Counted from the stretch's first letter, positions 1-11,310 are shown. The stretch: 64,000 nt of DNA from Sorex araneus (GCF_027595985.1 NC_073311.1:53044705-53108704), one strand, 5' to 3'. Made by a program: numbers and translations. Notes: generated by a model not told the origin, from the sequence alone.

Positions 1-230
1 AAGACCATAATGCCCCAAAGTAGAGAGAGAGTATAGGTGAAATTGTTTGCCATGGAGGCAGGGGGAAGGTTGGAAAGGGGCGGGGTATACTGGGTACATT
101 GGTGGTTGGGAATGTCCACTGGTGAAGGGATGGATGTTTAATCATTGCATGATTGAAACTCAAACATGAAAGCTTGTAACTGTATCTCATTGGGGATTCA
201 GTAATAAAAAAAATTAAAAATAAAAAAATG
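1..230 (+). mobile_element. LINE-1 3' tail, 5'-truncated
   Basis: Matches in order the L1 3' ends near 18,340-18,560 and 21,780-21,930: a purine-rich tract, a 'cactggtgaagggatgg' block, 'catgaaagcttgtaact' and a terminal A-rich stretch with 'cagtaataaa'. The 5' side runs off the window. Confidence 0.75.
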
Positions 231-1439
231 AAATTGGTGTCAGAGTAGAGAGTCCAACCTGCTTAGTGATAAGGCAGGGGCACAGAAAGGGGTAAACCAG
301 AAGCTCGGGGGTCGAGATGGGGGTCCAGAGAGCAAGACCCACAACCTGAGCATGAACTGGAATGGCAGGAAATGGTCCCAACGCCCCGGGGTGAGACCCC
401 AGGAGAGGACCGGGGTCAGCACCTGATGAGGCTCAGAGCAGAGTTAGGCGCCAGGCTGAGGGTGTTTCCGAAACCGGTAGCCAGGGTCAGCCTGAGCCCG
501 GGAGTAGGGAGAGGAGGGGGCGCAGGAGGTGATGAGGGGAGCACCCAAGGGAGACTTGGGCTGAGGGAGGCACTGGGCCCACCACGCCCCATCAGCATGC
601 TGGTGCCCCAGAGTGCCTGGGACCACAGGGGGGCCCCTAAAGTATTAGCCGGGACCCTCCAGTGCCGCCCTGCAGGCCGGAACCAGGGAGTGTCGGGAAC
701 GCATCCGAGACCCTTCTCGCCGCACGCGATGGTGGTACCCAAGCCGCTGCTCGTACCTTCACTTCTTCCCAAGATCGTCAGGTGTGGAATCCCCTCCACG
801 AGCCATCTGGCTGCAGCCCCCCGCTCCCCGCTGCCCTCTGGAGCCAAGGAGCGAGTCCTATTCCCCCGGGTGCCATCCCACAGAACCCTCAGCACCGGGA
901 CGCCACCAGCCCCCCACGGCCCAGGCTCACGGCGAGGGGCCCCCAGGGTGAGTTCCGGGAGTTTGTCTCAGGCCGTCGGGCACACACAGGCGTGGAGACT
1001 CCAGGGCTGAGGAACCTGGTAAGAATCGTGCTCAGGTTCAGCACTGGCCATGCGTAGCTGTCCGGAAGGGGGGTCGACGCACAGAAAGTTTCCTGGCCGA
1101 GGTGGGCGCCAAAGGCTCTGGCCAGCAGGGGTCGGAGGCGGGCGGTAGGACAGGAGGGGCTCAGCGCTGAATTCCCTGCTGACCTTGACCGCGTTTGAAA
1201 TGCAGTGTTGGCTGGAGCCTGCTGGGAGAGACCCAGAAGGCGAGACTCTGCGCGCGCCAGCCACAGGGAGCCCACAGGAGTGAGACCCACCTCACATGTG
1301 CTGGGAGGGACAGGAGGAGAGGAGCAGGGGGCACTCACTGTGCTGCTGGCAACCGACACCGTGCCCAGCATTTTGGAACACCGGCAATGCCCTTTGGATG
1401 TGTTAGCTACCATTCACTCCGGCCCCGCCGTCACTGTCT
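231..1439. other. Intergenic, no gene recognised
   Basis: GC-rich, apparently non-repetitive sequence. Frames stay open on both strands (up to 212 codons at 372-1010), but all are arginine, proline and glycine rich, overlap one another and resemble no family I know, as expected of GC-rich noncoding DNA. Confidence 0.5.
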
Positions 1440-1690
1440 CCACACCTACAACTGCACCTCCAGCAACACCTCATGCCATCGCACCATCCCCACCTCTACC
1501 AACACCACCTCCAAAACTGTCTCTAGCAACACCACCACCACCACCGACACCGCCATCCCTCCCTCCACCACAACCACCACCACCACCTCCGGCAACACCA
1601 CTAACGCCAACGTCAACACCACCATCACCACCACCTCCAGCACCACCAGCACCACCATCACTACAGCTGCCATCACCACCTCTGTCACTA
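1440..1690. repeat. (CCA/CAC)n-rich low-complexity tract
   Basis: About 250 bp of CCA, CAC, ACC and CTC triplets with few interruptions. It creates overlapping frames rich in Thr/Asn and in Pro/Thr on the + strand and in Val/Leu on the - strand, which I treat as artefacts. Confidence 0.9.
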
Positions 1691-1740
1691 CCAACAGCCT
1701 TTTGAGCAATTACTATGAGAGAGTCACCTTTGGAGCAGGT

Positions 1741-2775
1741 TTTTTTTTATTATTATTTTATTAATGAATCACCGTGGGGGTACAGATACAGGTTTACATA
1801 TTCTCGTGCTTGTGTTTCAGTCACACATAGCTTGAGTATCTATCCCTCCACCGGTGCCTGTCCTCCGCTGATGACCCCCTCATCCCTCCCACCCACTCCC
1901 ACCCCGCCTCTTTGGCAGGGCATTCCCCTCTGTTCCCTCTCTCCCTTTGGGCGTTGTGGTTAGCAATGGAGGTCTTGGGTGGCCAATGTGTTCGGTCTAT
2001 AGTCTGCTCCGTGCACGCCTCTCCCATCCCGAGTGGGTCCTCCCACCACATTTTTGCTTGGTATTCCCTTCTCTGTCTGAGCTGCCCTTTCCCCCAGCAT
2101 GTGAGGCCGGCCTCCAAGCCATGGAGCAAATCTGGTACTTATTTCTGCTATTCTTGGGTGTTAGTCCTCCATTCTGTTGTTTTATATTCCGCAGATGAGT
2201 GCCATTCTTCTATGTCTGTCTCTCTTTCTGACTCATTTCACTTAGCATGACACTTTCCATGTTGATCCACTTGCATGCAAAGTTCATGTCTTTTCTAGAC
2301 AGCTGTATAGTATTCCATTGTGTAGATGTACTCATCTGTTCTCAGGCATTCGGGTTTTTTCCAGATTTTGGCTATCGTAAACAGTGCTGCGATGAACATA
2401 CATGTGCAGATGTCATTTCAACTATATCTTTTTGCCTCTCCAGGATATATTCCCAGCAGTGGTATTGCTGGGTCAAATGGGAGCTCAATTTCTAATTTTT
2501 TGAGGAGCGACCATATTGTTTTCCAGAAGGGCTGAACCAGTCGGCATTCCCACCAGCAGTGTAGGAGGGTCCCTTTCTCCCCACATTCACGCCAACAGCG
2601 GTTGCTTCTGTTCTTTTGAACGTGTGCCAGTCTCTGTGGTGTGAGGTGGTATCTCATAGTTATTTTGATCCGCATCTCCCTGATGATTAGTGATGAAGAG
2701 CACTTTTTCATGTGCCTTTTGGCCATTCATACTTTTTCCTTTGATATGAACACACTTGAGCCACCGACTCCTCAC
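1741..2775 (-). mobile_element. LINE-1, 3' UTR plus ORF2 C-terminus, truncated
   Basis: Begins with a T-run (the A-tail on the other strand), then 3'UTR. At 2418-2726 on the - strand is a 102-codon frame with the familiar end of L1 ORF2p, including '[10 protein letters not shown]' and '[13 protein letters not shown]'. Reverse transcriptase and endonuclease regions are absent, so this is a dead 5'-truncated copy. Confidence 0.9.
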
Positions 2776-3340
2776 AATGGCCTGTGCAACAGGTCAGAGG
2801 TTCATCATATTTTTTTCAGGACTCATCAGAGCCCTGGAGATGTTCTACCTCGTGCCTGTGTTCGTCAGGCTGGCTTGGTGGCCGACCTGGGAATTGGACC
2901 CCGGCCATCTTGGCTGTTCTGCCCTTCTCCTTCCACAAACGCACAGCACAGGGGCAGGAGGGATAGCGCGGTGGCAGGATCCAGTCTTTCCCGTCCCCGT
3001 GAGCTTCCTTGGACGGATGACGGACTGAGGGACCTGAGCAGGGTGTCTGCTTCCAGGCGGAGGCTCGGGGCTTGGCACGGCACCCTGAGGTGCTTCGCGT
3101 CCTTTGAAGCACGATGTCACCAAGGATTCTCTCTCTTCGCTCCGTAATAAGATGCCACCTGGGGGAGCACCCGTGGGGGCACCAAGTGGGGGTGAAGGAG
3201 TCGGGCCCCTTCCACGGCATCAGCAGCACCTCTGTTCCACACTGGGGACGAGTGAAGGGGCAGAGACCCCTGAACAGGCCCCTGAGTCACCAGGAGTGGC
3301 CCCGAGCAGAGCCTCCTGAGCACTACTGGATGTAACCCCC
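2776..3340. other. Intergenic, nothing recognised
   Basis: Mixed-composition sequence between an L1 copy and a SINE. No coding signature or repeat family was recognised. Confidence 0.4.
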
Positions 3341-3357
3341 CCCCACCCCCTAATTTT

Positions 3358-3529
3358 TTTTTTTTTTGGTTTTTGGGTCATACCCGGCAATGCTCAGGGG
3401 TTACTCCTGGATCTTCACTCAGGAATTACTCCTGGCGGTATTCAGGGGACCATATGGGATGCTGGGATTAGAACCCGGGTCGTCTGCGTGCAAGGCAAAC
3501 GCCCTACCCACTGTGCTATCGCTCCAGCC
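3358..3529 (-). mobile_element. SOR-A SINE with 17-bp target-site duplication
   Basis: Complete antisense copy: T-run, 'ggtcatacccggc', then the reverse complement of B box and A box, ending 'gctatcgctccagcccc'. It is flanked by direct repeats ccccaccccctaatttt at 3341-3357 and 3530-3546. Confidence 0.93.
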
Positions 3530-3997
3530 CCCCACCCCCTAATTTTAAAACTTCAGAATCCAAAACCGGTGCAGAGACTTGCTCAAGGCCCAGCCAGGAA
3601 GGGACACACACAGGCTGCCTCACGGGACTCGGGGACGCTTGCGGGGGACTCTCTGACACCTCCCCACCGTCTGTCAGCTTGCTGCTTTCTGAGTCAGCCA
3701 CCAAAACACGTCACCCGGACTGAGGACGCTGCTCTGAGGGAGATCCTGTCCACCGTCGCTCTGTTGTCGTACCTGGACGGGCCGAGGTGTCTCTCTCATC
3801 CTTGGAGGGGCAGACAAGCAGGGGGCTTCCCGCCTGTCCCAGGCCAAGATGAGGTGGAAGCGGCCACCCACCCCAGTGGGAATCCACGCGGGGTAGAGTT
3901 GTGTGAGGAGTGTGGCGCGCAGCCATTCCTCACAGCGCCTCTCGAGGCCTGTCAGAGACCTTATTTATTTATTTATTTATTTATTTTTATTTTATTA

Positions 3998-4320
3998 AGT
4001 AGTTATCCCACCCGCACGGCAAGCTACCCGTGGCATATTCGATATGCCAAAAACAGTAACAAGTCTCACAATGGGGGATGGAGCAATAGCACAGTGGGTA
4101 GGGCATTTGCCTTGCATGCGGCCGACCCAGGTTCGATTCCAGCATCCCATATGGTCCCCCGAGCACCGCCAGGAGTGATTCCTGAGATGCAGAGATAGGA
4201 GTAACCCCTGAGCATCGCCAGGTGTGACCCAAAAAGAAAAAAAAAAGTCTCACAATGAAGATGTTACTGGTACCCGCTCGAGCAAACCAATGAACAGCGG
4301 GATGACAGTGCTACAGTGCT
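3998..4320 (+). mobile_element. SOR-B body, split by a younger SOR-A
   Basis: Left part (3998-4073) carries 'ggcaagctacccgtggcat' and 'gatatgccaaaaacagtaac'. Right part (4245-4320) carries 'cccgctcgagcaaa' and ends 'gatgacagtgctacagtgct'. The head is missing. A (TTTA)n run lies just upstream at 3960-3990. Confidence 0.8.
4074..4244 (+). mobile_element. SOR-A SINE nested in SOR-B
   Basis: Full-length copy with A box at about 4088, B box near 4130 and an A-rich tail. Direct repeats aagtctcacaatg at 4061-4073 and 4245-4257 show that it landed inside the SOR-B body. Confidence 0.93.
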
Positions 4321-4730
4321 GCAGTTCACCATATTTCATTACACTTAGTATTCAAACACCAATCCCACCACCCTTTCACCTCCCCACCACCACATTTCCG
4401 ATGTTTCATTCCCGAACCCCAATCCCTGCCCCAAAGCAGAACCGAAATAATATATTTTGTATTGTTTGTTATGAAAAACCACTGAAAAAGCTCCAAAAAA
4501 GTATACTTAAAGAGTGTGGAAGTTGTTGTATCTCACCCAGGGGCCATTAAGCCCTTCTATAAGAGATCACTAACATGTTGTTAAAGGTTGCGCTTTGTGT
4601 GCTTTATATATGTATATATGTAGAAAAATTATATTTCCCTCTAAGATTCTAAGATTGGTTGCCTCCTACTTTGAACCCTATCAAATCTGGTGCAGTAATA
4701 TTGGAGTATGTGTAGGGTACGTGGTTTGAA
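4321..4730 (-). mobile_element. Degenerate LINE-1 3' UTR
   Basis: Antisense pattern 'ttcaaacaccaatcccaccacc' followed by pyrimidine-rich sequence resembles the copy at 41,885-42,130. The right boundary is uncertain. Confidence 0.5.
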
Positions 4731-6414
4731 GTATTGTGCGGCCGGAAATGCTGGGGTCCCTTGGGGCTGGGTCCCTTGGAGCTGGGTTCCTTGGGGCAGG
4801 GAGGGGCCTCACCCCCCCCCCCCCCGCTCTGGGGTGCCCTGAGTGGAACAGCCTGGCGCGGGGTCCGGTGGCTTGGTTCTGGCGAGCATCATGTCATGCT
4901 CCCTTCCAGGAGAGAAGGACGTGCGATCTGGGTGGTGGCCGGTGACGAGATTATCGCCTGTCAGAGGCCTTCATCCCACATGGCTGGCCCGCAGAGACGG
5001 GGCTGGTCATCTCGAATGGCCCCCGCTGAACCCAGGGCACTCCTCATTCCCCTCTCCTGCATCCTCAGGGATAACCCTGTGGGGGACTGGGAAGGGAATT
5101 CACCTCAGCGGAAGGATTTTGAGGCCTGTCAAGGTCTGAGAATGCAGGGACCAGCCCCGGCCACCTGGCGGAGGCCCTGGGGCTCTCTGGAGATTGGGGC
5201 ATAGGCTGAAACTGCGAACCAGGCCTCTGCTCGTCTCAGCCTCTCCCGCTGATTGGCTGAACGGGAGAGAAACCGGCTGGGAAAAGCCTGATTTCTTCCT
5301 GTCACTGAGAGGGAATCTGAAGAACCCTTGTTTGTCTGACTGTTTGGGGGCCGTTCCCCCATGGTGCACAGGGTTCAATTCTGGTGATGGTCGGGGACCA
5401 CCTGGGGAACCGGGGACCAGACGGGTGGGCCACATGTAGGGGAGCCCCTCAGCCCATGGTCCTCTCTCTCTGGGCTCTGAAGGACGTTCAGAACCTCACC
5501 TCGGCCTGACACGTGCACAGGCCTTTTCTACTCTTCTCTGTGTGCTTTTCCTCAAGGCCACGGACAAAGACTCTGCCCTTGACCAAACCTCAGTCAGGCT
5601 CCAGGCCCTACTAGGCCCCAACCTTGGACATGTTCTCCAAGGGCTCAGTTTGGGCAAGAATTCTGCCAGTTCAGTTTAGATGGAGTCCCTCCCCTGTGCA
5701 TCTGGCCGAATTCCTTGCTCCCTGTGACATCCGCCCCTCCTCACGCCTGCTCGGGAATCCTCGTCAGCTCAGTGTCACCGGAACCCTCTCCTCATCACTG
5801 GCCTCTCCAGGGACCCTGGTTTGGAATTCTCACCTTCCTCTGGAATTCAGGACCAGGCCTACTGGGAAGCCCAGGCACCAGGCTTTGTACCCAAAGGAGA
5901 GTCTCCACACTGTCTTCACAGGCGACAGAAATCCCTCTGTCTGTCACACACCCTCTGTGCGCCTGCTGTCCGAGCGGGGTTCATCCCGGGACCTCGGCTG
6001 ACCTCGAGAGCAAGTGGCTTCCCCTGGCTCCCCTCTTCAGAGCTCTCCCTCTGACCCTTTACCTCTAGGAGGCAACATTCAGGGTCAGCATCCCACAGCT
6101 CACCGAGGTGGAGCCAGAAGCCTGAACCGCTGGGCGACTCTCAGCCCGGCAGAAACTGAGCCCCCAGACGGCAAACGCCAGCTCTTCGCTCTCTTACACC
6201 CTCGCTGCCTGCAGACAGCCGAGACTGGGGCCGAGGGCCCACACAAGCGCTGAGCAGGCGCGGTGCTCCAGGGGTCGGGAGCCGTGCTTGGGACTCAGGA
6301 GCTCCCGTTCCAAACCGGACACCGCGTGCCCCTCCCCCGAACACTGCTAGGAGTGCCTCCCCGCCCCCCCCAAAATGAAATGAGAACCCCAATAAGCCAC
6401 TGATTAAAATACAA
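4731..6414. other. Intergenic, nothing recognised
   Basis: About 1.7 kb of GC-rich sequence. A faint SINE-like stretch (opening 'gtttgggggccgttccccc') lies at 5340-5440. Open frames on both strands overlap and show no family features. Confidence 0.4.
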
Positions 6415-6550
6415 GGGCCAGAGAGAGATCGCAGCAGGCCGGAGCACATGATTTGCGTGAGAGAGGCCAGGTCTGATCCCAACAAGACGTCTGGTGCCCG
6501 GAGCACTGGCAGGAATGATTCCTGAGCTCCCCACCTAACCCTCCTTTCCT
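6415..6550 (+). mobile_element. Old, diverged tRNA-derived SINE
   Basis: Head-like 'gggccagagagagatcgca' and body-like 'gcaggaatgattcctgagct' are recognisable, but the boxes have decayed. Confidence 0.55.
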
Positions 6551-6555
6551 CAGAG

Positions 6556-6556
<1 letters not shown>

Positions 6557-6594
<38 letters not shown>
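6557..6594. repeat. (CA)n microsatellite
   Basis: Nineteen uninterrupted AC units directly after the old SINE. Confidence 0.97.
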
Positions 6595-6596
<2 letters not shown>

Positions 6597-6649
6597 TTTG
6601 ACAACAGAGCCTTGATTGGTTTGGTTTGGGCATTTTTTTAAGAACCTTA

Positions 6650-6832
6650 AGGTTTTTTTTTTTTTTCCTTTTTCCTCTTTTAGTTTCCGCTATGCTCAAG
6701 GCTCACTTCTGCTCTGTGCTCAGAAACCACTCCCGGAGCTGCTCAGGGAACCATGAGCAGTGGCATCAAACCCAGGTTACGTATGTGCAAGGCAAGCTCC
6801 TTGACCTCTGCACTGCTGCTCAGGCCCCAGAC
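6650..6832 (-). mobile_element. Diverged SINE, antisense
   Basis: T-rich start, then 'aaacccaggttacgtatgtg' and 'gcaaggcaagctccttgacc', matching the antisense SOR-A order with many changes. Confidence 0.65.
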
Positions 6833-6934
6833 TCTTGCGATTTCTCACCAACTCAATCAATCATGAAGCAGATCAAAGAGCCCTAAGGTCCAAAGAATTC
6901 CAGAAACTCTTTGTGTTAAAAATAAATAAATCGA

Positions 6935-7125
6935 TGCTGGAGTGATAGCACAGTGGGTAGGGCATTTGCTTTGCACGCAGCTGACCCGGGTTCAATTCCC
7001 AGCATCCCATATGGTCACCTGAGCACTGCCAGGAGTAATTCCTGAGTGCAAAGCCAGGACTAGCCCCTGTGCGTTGCCAAGTGTGACCCAAAAAGCCAAA
7101 AAATAACTAACTAACTAACTAAAAA
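6935..7125 (+). mobile_element. SOR-A SINE
   Basis: Head 'gctggagtgatagcacagtg', an intact A box apart from one base, a B box near 6990, and a tail ending in (AACT)n. Confidence 0.9.
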
Positions 7126-7137
7126 AATAAATAAATA

Positions 7138-7330
7138 GGGGCTGGAGCGATAGCACAGCGGGTAGGGCATTTGCCTTGCATGCGGCCGACCCGGGTTCGA
7201 TTCCCAGCATCCCATATGGTCCCCTGGGCACCGCCAGGGGTGATTCCTGAGTGCAGAGCCAGGAGTAACCCCTGTGCATCACCGGGTATGACCCAAAAAG
7301 CAAAAAAAAGTAAAAAATAAAAATACAAAT
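7138..7330 (+). mobile_element. SOR-A SINE
   Basis: Well-preserved copy in tandem with the previous one; the A-rich tail includes ATAAA units. Confidence 0.92.
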
Positions 7331-7404
7331 AAATCCAGTTTTTCAAAGGAAAAAGATAAACTCTTAAACAGAGCTGGAATCCAGTTAAGAGTGAAGACAG
7401 TTCT

Positions 7405-7595
7405 TTTTTTTTTCTTTTTTAGTTTATTTTTGTTTGAAAGCCACACCTGGTGATGCTTAAGGTTTACTAGCTCTGCACTCAGGGATTATTCCTGGCAGGG
7501 TTTGGGGGACCGGATATGGGGTGCTGGGGTTTGAACCCCAGTCGACCACGTGTGAAGCAAGTGCCCAACTCACTGCACTATTTCTCCAGCTCGAT
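7405..7595 (-). mobile_element. Diverged SOR-type SINE, antisense
   Basis: T-run, 'gccacacctggtgatgctta', then 'gaacccc' in B-box position and 'cactatttctccagctc' at the head end. Confidence 0.75.
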
Positions 7596-7599
7596 GAAA

Positions 7600-8690
7600 A
7601 CAGATTTTAAATCACTCGTACACTGTTGCCTGGGCTGAAGACTCAGAATAAAAGCATCTTGCACTTGTACGGACCATGACTACGACCCTATCAAGAGTGA
7701 CGGGCAGCTGGGGAGGGCGTGGGGAGGGCTCAGTAGAGCCCAGAGAGCCAGAAATCACCAACACTGGAAGTGCAGCTGGGCCCTGGGGGCTCTGGGGTGG
7801 GAGGCAGTGGCCTCTCCTCAGGGATGGACCTGCTGACCAGAACGAGCAGTAAACTCGTCTGTCAGTCTTGGGTTTTCTCAGGCAGGGCCCGGAGGAGGCC
7901 TTGGACCACCCCAGGAGGTGACCCTGTGCTCTTGAATGACGTTATTATTTCACCCACGTCAAGGTCACGCCTCGCCAAGAGTCTCCAGAAGAGCCCGGCT
8001 GGAGAGGACCGTTGTCTCACTTTAGGCGGAGGAACGGGCGGTAGAGCACCGCCTGCCTTGCGGAAATGAGGCCCCACGTCCAATCCCCCCAACACCACCC
8101 CCACATGACTGCAAGCGTGTCCCCCCAGCTCCGCCTGTGATGACCCTCAGCGTGGCAGCCAAGTGTAGCAACCCCTGTCTGTCACCATAGCAACGGGAGG
8201 AAGGGAAGGGGGACCGTGAAGAATGGGTGACGGATCTTCACTCACAAAGGATGGACTCTGCTCGCTCAGACAGTCGGTTAGCATCAGACAGACGCCAACG
8301 CCAGTCCGCCAGGAGAAGCAGCGCTGGAAGAACGTGTCGGTGTGTGTCGGGGAGCAAACACCGCAGTCCAGAGAGCTGACTGGCTAGCGGAGCTGCTCCA
8401 AAGAGCGACTATGTGCACGTGTTCCCTTTCCTCTAGGTCGGCCTGGCTCTCTGCAGAGTTGTCAACTCGCCCCCTCCACAGCCAACCCAGCTGGTCTGGT
8501 CTCTCCAGGTTTCAGCAAGGCAGCCCCGTTCCCAGCCTTCCCACTTCTCCGGTTCCCCTTACACAAAGGTCAGAGAGCAGTGAAAAAGTCCAGAAAAATA
8601 GAATAAAGGTGTAGGGTTCCAGGGTGCTGAGAAGATGCTCAGATTTGGTGTGGGGGGGGTAGCCTGGGGACACTTAAGATGGATCTCATA
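7600..8690. other. Intergenic, nothing recognised
   Basis: Unique-looking sequence without coding signature. Segment 8020-8110 may be a very old tRNA-derived fragment ('ggcggtagagcaccgcctgc'). Confidence 0.4.
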
Positions 8691-8691
8691 G

Positions 8692-8852
8692 AGGCTGGAG
8701 AGATAGCACAGCGGGTAGGGCGTTTGCCTTGCACGCGGCCGACCCGGGTTCGATTTCCAGCATCCCAAATAGTCCCCTGAGCACCGCCAGGAGTAATTCC
8801 TGAGTGCAGAGCCAGGAAGAACCCCTGAGCATCGTCGGGTGTAACCCTCAAA
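8692..8852 (+). mobile_element. SOR-A SINE, tail interrupted by SOR-B
   Basis: Head 'ggctggagagatagcacagc' to 'gggtgtaaccctcaaaagc'. The normal A-rich tail reappears only after 9103, so a second element sits inside it. Confidence 0.9.
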
Positions 8853-9103
8853 AGCACTGTTCACTGTCATCCCGTTGCTCATCGATTTGTTCAAGCGGGC
8901 ACCAGTAACGTCTCTCATTGAGAGACTTACTGTTAATGTTTTTGGCATATCCAATATGCACGGGTAGCTTGCCAGGCTCTGCCGCGCGGGCTCAATACTC
9001 TTGGTAGTTTGCCAGGCTCTCTGAGAGGGGCAGAGGAATCGAACTTGGGTCGGCTGCGTGAAAGGTGAATGCCCAACCGCTGTGCTTTCGCTCCAGCCCC
9101 CCA
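8853..9103 (-). mobile_element. SOR-B SINE, antisense
   Basis: Starts at its 3' end with 'ttcactgtcatcccgttgct', then 'tcaagcgggcaccagtaacg' and 'ggtagcttgccaggctctgc', and ends with the shared head 'tgtgctttcgctccagcccc'. The flanking A-rich sequence belongs to the SOR-A copy on its left. Confidence 0.9.
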
Positions 9104-9134
9104 AAAGCAAAAAAAAAAAAAGACTGATTGCCTG

Positions 9135-9290
9135 GAGGCTGGAGAGATTGCATAGTGGGTAGGGAGCCTGCCTTGCACCTAAGCAACCCGGATTCCCAGC
9201 ACCCACTGCATGGTCCCAGGAGTGGAGCCTGAGCACAGAACCAAGAGGAAATCCTGAGCACTGAGGGTGAGACAAAAAAGGAAAAAAGAA
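9135..9290 (+). mobile_element. Diverged SOR-A SINE
   Basis: Head 'ggctggagagattgcatagt', loss of part of the B box, and an A-rich tail. Confidence 0.75.
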
Positions 9291-9307
9291 ACACCAGACT
9301 GCTTGTC

Positions 9308-9465
9308 TAGGGGCTCCAGCACATCACGCATTGCAAGCAGAAGACCTGGGCTGTATTCCCCACACCACAGAGTCCCCTGAGCACCGCCAGGAGAAACCCC
9401 AGCACAGAGCCAGGAGCACCCCGCCATGTACGGATGGACAAACAAACCTGAAGAAGAGACCAAAA
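9308..9465 (+). mobile_element. Diverged SOR-A SINE
   Basis: Body 'cccctgagcaccgccaggag' is clear; the head is degraded. Confidence 0.7.
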
Positions 9466-9984
9466 CAAAAAGGACTCTGTGGTTCTGTAAACCCGGGCAA
9501 CTTCGCTGAGCTTCCACATGCCTCAGTTTCCTCCTTTGTAAAATGGGCATAATAAATGCTAATATTTATGATGGTGTTTCTACTTCACTGGCCCCCGTGA
9601 GCCTGCTGTCATGCCATTTTTACTCCCAGGGGTAAGGCCTGAATTCTGTCCTATCATAAATTCCACAGTAAGGTGAATGTTCTTTCTTCCAACATTTTCC
9701 TTGCTTCTAGTAAACTAACCAATTTACCTCTGCCAGTGAGAATCCGGTGCTGGGACCCTTTGTCACCAGGGAAGGGGTGGGAAAGAAATGCAAGTGAAGC
9801 CATAAGAGAACAGGTGCTGCTCCTCAGAGTGGACTGTCCACCCAAAGCGGTGGCAAGAGTTAGAACTCATGGGCATTATGTAATTATAAAGGAGTCATCT
9901 GCCCAGAGGCTCTACCCGTCACACATACGGGTATACTCAACACCGGAGACAACCTGATTCTAAGAGAAAGACCCAGCAATCCAG

Positions 9985-10190
9985 GGGGAGTAGAGGTGAA
10001 CCCTGCCAAGAGAGAGTTTGGGGTGACACTTCTGTTCTCTGGTGGAGATTTAGACTGGGTATGAGGAGGTCCCTTGGTCGGCCCTAGTGAGGGAACTGGT
10101 GTCAGAATACTGTATGCCTGAACCCAACTATGAGTAACTTTGTAAATATGGTGCCTTAATAAGAAAGAAAATTAAATACCTTTTAAAGAA
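9985..10190 (+). mobile_element. LINE-1 3' tail, older subfamily
   Basis: 'actatgagtaactttgtaaa' and 'tatggtgccttaataagaaa' resemble the end of the L1 at 40,330-40,385. The preceding 9466-9984 shows nothing recognisable. Confidence 0.55.
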
Positions 10191-10204
10191 AGATTGTATT
10201 ATTT

Positions 10205-10680
10205 AACTTTTTTAAAAAAATTATTAAAGAACTGTGGTTTACAAAGTTGTTGACAGCTGAGTTTTAGGCATGCAGTATATCCACACTAATCCCACCATCG
10301 TGTCAGCTGTGCTCCACCGGTGTCCCCAGATTCCTTCCCCACCCCCATCCTCTGCCCTGTGTCCCACCTGTCAGCTTAACAGGCACATTACAAAGTTTCG
10401 TGTTCACAGCTTCAATCTCAGGCTTTCAGGGTTGACGAGTCTATCTTTGGGTATCAGGCTGTATCACTCAGCTACCTGCCAGCGTAACAGCCCTGATGCC
10501 CCTCACCCTTCCCTTCCCATTCTCCTCTTTCCCCCTTGATTTCGTTCCTTTTCTTTCTCTTCTCTAAACACGGGGGTCTAGGGTGATCTAGGCAACCCCC
10601 CTTTACTACTGTACATTTCCTGATCAGGTATTCTACGTATCACAGTTAAGTGAGGTGGTCCTGAGTTTGTGTTTGCTAGA
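10205..10680 (-). mobile_element. LINE-1 3' UTR, antisense
   Basis: T/A-rich start, then 'atccacactaatcccaccat' and a pyrimidine-rich stretch typical of antisense L1 3'UTR in this window. The right boundary is vague. Confidence 0.55.
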
Positions 10681-10821
10681 AAAGAAAGAGTTCCCTTGCA
10701 ACTCAGCTTCGCTGAGCCTCCGGAGGTGGTGAGAGACTTTCTATAGTGTGACTTAGACAGCAGTCCTCAAGCTGAGTCTTTGTCCCTGGCGAGGAGGGAG
10801 AGAATCCATTGGTTGGTTAGT

Positions 10822-10980
10822 GGGGTTGGTTTGGGGGCCACACCCAGTGGTGCTTGGGGATTACTCCAAGCTCTGTGCTCCAGGGTTGCTCCTAGTGGTG
10901 CTCAAAGACTAAACCAAGGTCAGGTGTGTGCAAGGCAAACACCTTTACCCACCGTACTATCCCCCCACGGTTGGGGCATT
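10822..10980 (-). mobile_element. Diverged SINE, antisense
   Basis: 'ggccacacccagtggtgctt' and 'gtgtgcaaggcaaacacct' mark it. Confidence 0.75.
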
Positions 10981-11054
10981 GACAATGGAGATGGCCAAAC
11001 TTCAGTCTATGCATAAAGTCAGAGTTTTCTTCCCTCCAACCTGACTTCTATGTT

Positions 11055-11215
11055 TTGGATTTTTGGTCTTACCTGGAGGTAGTCTGGCTTGACTTTTAGC
11101 TCTCCGCTCAGGGATCACTCCTGGAGGGGCTGGGGGGACTTTCTGGATGTCAGGGGCCAAACCCAGGTCAGCTGCATGCACAGCAAATGCCCTACCCGCT
11201 ATGCCGTTTATCCAC
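11055..11215 (-). mobile_element. Diverged SINE, antisense
   Basis: 'ctctccgctcagggatcact' and 'aaacccaggtcagctgcatg' in antisense SOR-A order. Confidence 0.75.
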
Positions 11216-11245
11216 CCTCAGTGATTTGATTTGTTTAAGAAAAGT

Positions 11246-11273
11246 AAGAGAGAGAGAAAGAGAGTGAGTGAGT

Positions 11274-11310
<37 letters not shown>
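11246..11310. repeat. (GA)n microsatellite
   Basis: Perfect GA units from about 11,276 to 11,310 with an imperfect AGTG-containing lead-in. A SINE fragment ('gctcaggcttgatcccca') follows at 11,318-11,390. Confidence 0.95.

Noticed and set aside
372-1010. 212-codon open frame on the + strand
   Set aside because: GC-rich sequence is open in several frames on both strands here; no domain, splice pattern or family match.
1195-1764. Thr/Asn-rich and Pro-rich long frames
   Set aside because: Produced by the CCA/CAC triplet tract; every frame is open there.
2418-2726. Possible functional reverse transcriptase
   Set aside because: Only the last ~100 codons of L1 ORF2 remain; catalytic regions are missing.
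7138-7215. tRNA-like A and B boxes suggesting tRNA genes
   Set aside because: They are the heads of SINEs followed by a SINE body and A-tail, with no cloverleaf and no terminator directly after.
8559-9275. 238-codon frame on the - strand
   Set aside because: Runs through two SINEs and a third diverged copy; the protein is SINE translation.
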